NCBI GenBank assembly: GCA_024640385.1
Contig: JAHEFC010000135.1
Span: forward strand, 1 to 9,552
Length of the DNA stretch: 9,552 nt
Reading direction: 5' to 3'
Source of the DNA: Sphingobacteriales bacterium
GTDB taxonomy: Bacteria > Bacteroidota > Bacteroidia > Chitinophagales > Chitinophagaceae
Part shown: in pieces, positions 7,302 to 9,552 of the stretch
Numbering within the stretch: position 1 is the first letter of the stretch
How the letters are laid out: each line of letters starts with the position of its first letter
Translations under genes and position numbers: made by a program
The notes under the pieces: model-generated
Seen by the model: the letters and a program-made list of their open reading frames with translations, nothing else
What the model was told of the DNA's origin: nothing
Databases searched by the model: none

Positions 7302-7319
7302 ATTAGTTGCATAACTAAT
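7302..7319. promoter_or_regulatory. Probable MarR-family operator (18-bp palindrome)
   Basis: ATTAGTTGCATAACTAAT has perfect 7-base arms (ATTAGTT / AACTAAT) around the 4-base centre GCAT. Its size and two-fold symmetry fit the 16-20 bp operators bound by MarR dimers. It ends 3 bases before the MarR-family gene and overlaps its predicted transcription start, so a bound dimer would block initiation. This is most simply an autorepression site that also controls the acyl-CoA dehydrogenase. Confidence 0.6.
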
Positions 7320-7322
7320 AAT

Positions 7323-7763
7323 ATGTCAAACAACCAATTTAAACGCGGGGAGTTATACAGCTTTATTACGGGTAAGGCTTCTACGGCCATAGCCAGAAGG
7401 TTGCAGAAGAATTTCAAGCAGAGTGGTATGGATATTACCATCGAACAGTGGAGTGTATTGTACCATTTATGGAAACAGGATGGTGTGAATCAGCAGGAGT
7501 TGTGCAATGCCACATTCAGAGACAAGCCCAGCATCACCAGGCTGGTGGATAACCTGGAAAAACTCAAACTGGTGAAAAGGGTGGCATCGAAGGAAGACAG
7601 GCGCAGAAACCTGATCTACCTGACGGATACTGCACGAAAACTGCAGGATCAGTCCATGGAGCTGGCCAATCAGACACTGAATGAAGCGCTTGAGGGTGTG
7701 GCCCCGGATGATATTGAGCTTTGCAAACAGGTGCTGCAGAAGGTTTACGACAATCTCAAATAA
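7323..7763 (+). CDS. MarR-family transcriptional regulator
   Basis: This 146-residue protein has the MarR winged-helix layout. Helices for dimerisation are at both ends. The helix-turn-helix is in the middle (VNQQELCNATFRDKPSITRLVDNLEKLKLVKRV), and the wing is ASKEDRRRNLIYLTDTARKL with the DRR pattern usual in this family. It would bind palindromic DNA as a dimer and release it on binding a small ligand. The frame is open further upstream to 7071, but that stretch runs antisense into the SGNH hydrolase. The ATG at 7323 gives the normal family length and follows the candidate promoter and operator. The acyl-CoA dehydrogenase begins 23 bases after its stop, so it probably controls fatty-acid degradation. 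An acyl-CoA or fatty-acid ligand is a reasonable guess, since some MarR members respond to CoA thioesters, but nothing in the sequence proves it. Confidence 0.93.
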   Translation: MSNNQFKRGELYSFITGKASTAIARRLQKNFKQSGMDITIEQWSVLYHLWKQDGVNQQELCNATFRDKPSITRLVDNLEKLKLVKRVASKEDRRRNLIYLTDTARKLQDQSMELANQTLNEALEGVAPDDIELCKQVLQKVYDNLK

Positions 7764-7786
7764 TCAATCATATTAAACCAGAAATT

Positions 7787-9552
7787 ATGGCTGCCGAAGT
7801 ACAAACACAAACAGCGCTGAAAGGCGGGGAATGGGTGATCAAAGAAAGTGATCACGAGGGAACGTTTACACCGGAAGATTTTTCCGAAGAGCACAGAATG
7901 GTGATGGATATGTGCCTGTCGTTCCTCGACAATGAAATATATCCAATCCTGGACCGGATCGATAATCTGGAGCCTGGTCTAATGCCCTCACTTATGGATA
8001 AAGCGGGAGAGCAGGGCCTGTTGGGCAGCTCCATTCCTGAAGAACTGGGGGGCCTGGGTAAGGACTTTATCACCAGTACAATCATTAACGAAGGTCTTGG
8101 TGGCGGGCACTCTTTTTCGGTTGCCATCGCAGCCCATACTGGGATAGGCACATTGCCCATTCTGTATTTTGGAACTCCGGATCAGAAAGCCAAATATGTG
8201 ACCAAACTGGGAACGGGCGAGTGGAAAGGTGCTTATGGCCTTACCGAACCAAATTCCGGATCGGATGCGCTCAGTGCCAAAACCACCGCTAAGCTCAGCG
8301 AGGATGGAAAATATTATATTCTGAACGGGCAGAAATGCTGGATCACCAATGGTGGATTTGCCGATGTATATACAGTGTTTGCTAAGGTGGATGGGGATAA
8401 GTTTACCGCATTTATTGTCGAAAGAGGGTTTGAGGGATTCACACAGGGGCCTGAGGAGCAAAAGATGGGTATTAAAGGATCTTCAACAGTTCAATTGTAT
8501 TTCCAGGATTGTAAAGTTCCAGTCGAAAACGTACTGGGCGAGATCGGCAAGGGTCATGTGATCGCTTTCAATATCCTGAACATAGGCAGGCTGAAATTAT
8601 GTGCAGCAACACTGGGTGGCGCAAAAAGGGCCATGGATACCATTGTCCAGTATGCCAATACACGCGAGCAGTTCAAACAGCCTATCGCAAATTTCGGGGC
8701 AATACAACATAAACTGGCTGAGGCTGCTATACGGGTATGGATATGCGAAGCAGCGTTATACAGGACGGCGATGTGGATAGAGGAGAAAGAAAAGGAATTG
8801 CTGGCAAAAGGACAGTCTTATGCAGATGCTTTGCTCGGAGCTGCAGAAGAATATGCGATAGAATGTGCGATCCTTAAAGTATTCGGCAGTGAGCTGCTGG
8901 ATTATGTGGTGGACGAAGGCGTCCAGATACATGGTGGCAACGGATTCAGCGCCGAGTATAATATTTCCCGTGGTTATCGCGACAGCCGCATCAACAGGAT
9001 TTATGAGGGAACGAATGAGATCAACAGGTTACTCACTGTAGATATGGTACTCAAGCGCGCCATGAAAGGCCGGCTCGATATCATGGGACCTGCCATGGCG
9101 GTGCAAAAAGAACTGATGAGCATTCCTGAGTTCGGAGACGTGGATGATACACCGTTTGCAGCAGAAAGAAAGCTGATCAAAAACCTGAAGAAGACCATCA
9201 TGATGGTTGCCGGCGCGGCAGCCCAGAAGTTGATGATGAAGCTGGAGTCCGAACAGGAGATCCTGATGAATATTGCAGACATGGCCATTGAGGTATTCCA
9301 CGCTGAAAGTGGTATTCTCAGAGCCATGAAAGCAGCCCGGAAAGGAGATGCCCGTGCTTCTGTATTTACAGACATGGCCAGAACTTATCTCTATGATGCG
9401 GCGGACAAGATCAATAAGTCCGGTAAAGATGCGATCAATGCTTTTGCTTCCGGCGATGAGCAGCGCATGATGCTGCTGGGCCTGAAGAGATTTACAAAAT
9501 CGGAACCTTTCAACAGCAAAGATGCACGCAGGCGGATAGCGGCAGTGTTGAT
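7787..9552 (+). CDS. Acyl-CoA dehydrogenase, long VLCAD/ACAD9-like type (3' end beyond window)
   Basis: The frame runs from ATG 7787 to the right edge without a stop, giving 588 residues. The enzyme oxidises acyl-CoA to trans-2-enoyl-CoA with FAD, the first step of beta-oxidation. Acyl-CoA dehydrogenase signature 1 is GLTEPNSGSDALS (151-163), and signature 2 begins QIHGGNGF (380-399). RIYEGTNEINR carries the probable catalytic base Glu407, at the same place as the Glu of medium- and very-long-chain enzymes. About 150-180 residues follow the core domain; this helical C-terminal extension separates VLCAD/ACAD9-like enzymes from the ordinary forms of about 380 residues. The extension and length suggest long-chain substrates, which is inference. 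The gene is probably nearly complete, as relatives are around 600 residues. It is the second gene of the MarR-led operon; other beta-oxidation genes may follow outside the window. Confidence 0.95.
   Translation, partial: MAAEVQTQTALKGGEWVIKESDHEGTFTPEDFSEEHRMVMDMCLSFLDNEIYPILDRIDNLEPGLMPSLMDKAGEQGLLGSSIPEELGGLGKDFITSTIINEGLGGGHSFSVAIAAHTGIGTLPILYFGTPDQKAKYVTKLGTGEWKGAYGLTEPNSGSDALSAKTTAKLSEDGKYYILNGQKCWITNGGFADVYTVFAKVDGDKFTAFIVERGFEGFTQGPEEQKMGIKGSSTVQLYFQDCKVPVENVLGEIGKGHVIAFNILNIGRLKLCAATLGGAKRAMDTIVQYANTREQFKQPIANFGAIQHKLAEAAIRVWICEAALYRTAMWIEEKEKELLAKGQSYADALLGAAEEYAIECAILKVFGSELLDYVVDEGVQIHGGNGFSAEYNISRGYRDSRINRIYEGTNEINRLLTVDMVLKRAMKGRLDIMGPAMAVQKELMSIPEFGDVDDTPFAAERKLIKNLKKTIMMVAGAAAQKLMMKLESEQEILMNIADMAIEVFHAESGILRAMKAARKGDARASVFTDMARTYLYDAADKINKSGKDAINAFASGDEQRMMLLGLKRFTKSEPFNSKDARRRIAAVL

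Larger units (their letters stand above)
7115..7322. other. Divergent intergenic region
   Basis: These 208 bases separate the start codons of the SGNH hydrolase (minus) and the MarR-family gene (plus). They hold a candidate promoter in each direction and the palindromic operator. The half nearer the regulator is strongly AT-rich and contains small perfect palindromes (ATTTTAAAAT at 7255-7264, AAAATATTTT at 7282-7291) of unclear meaning. I see no small gene or RNA gene here. Confidence 0.7.

Noticed and set aside
7071..7322. Upstream in-frame extension of the MarR gene (84 extra codons)
   Set aside because: It overlaps the start of the SGNH hydrolase antisense, crosses the AT-rich promoter region and palindrome, and would give a protein far longer than MarR proteins. 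The ATG at 7323 fits family length.
7988..8461. Minus-strand open frame of 157 codons inside the acyl-CoA dehydrogenase gene
   Set aside because: It is antisense to the conserved catalytic domain and has no recognisable motif or promoter.
9001..9375. Minus-strand open frame of 124 codons inside the acyl-CoA dehydrogenase gene
   Set aside because: It is an antisense shadow of a well-supported enzyme; its Ser/Met/Phe-rich translation shows no family features.

Overview
The window looks like a chromosomal segment of a Bacteroidota bacterium, probably near Chitinophagales. Three things point there: a secreted hydrolase ending in a type IX secretion (T9SS) sorting domain, candidate promoters of the TAnnTTTG type, and starts without clear Shine-Dalgarno sequences. 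The family-level placement is inference. All eight genes are recognisable at family level, and I see no insertion sequence, tRNA, rRNA, CRISPR array or prophage.

Layout. (1) Bases 1-2766, plus strand: the end of a surface-polysaccharide cluster. It holds the C-terminal part of a Wzx-type flippase, a short Wzz/chain-length-determinant-like protein, and an O-antigen ligase/polymerase-family membrane protein. The genes are 7 bases apart and then overlap by 8 bases, so they are probably cotranscribed. They would flip, set the length of, and polymerise or ligate lipid-linked glycans. (2) Bases 2713-2795: an imperfect 21-bp inverted repeat spanning the ligase stop codon, at the point where this unit meets a minus-strand unit head-on. 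It is probably a bidirectional terminator. (3) Bases 2809-7114, minus strand, transcribed from right to left: a T9SS-exported SGNH/GDSL hydrolase, an alpha/beta hydrolase, a membrane GT2 glycosyltransferase and an OppC/DppC-like ABC permease. They are tightly packed (overlap or gaps of about 25 bases or less), so they form a probable operon. A shared function is not obvious. (4) Bases 7115-7322: a 208-base divergent intergenic region with candidate promoters in both directions and an 18-bp palindrome that fits a MarR operator. (5) Bases 7323-9552, plus strand: a MarR-family regulator and, 23 bases on, a long VLCAD-type acyl-CoA dehydrogenase cut by the right edge. This is probably a self-regulated fatty-acid beta-oxidation operon continuing beyond the window.

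Most of the content is ordinary. The points most worth a second look are the glycosyltransferase with no ATG/GTG/TTG start upstream of its N-terminal membrane helix, the MarR palindrome placed on the predicted transcription start, the inverted repeat running into the ligase C-terminus, the roughly 105-residue extracytoplasmic segment in the ABC permease, and the mixed make-up of the minus-strand operon.
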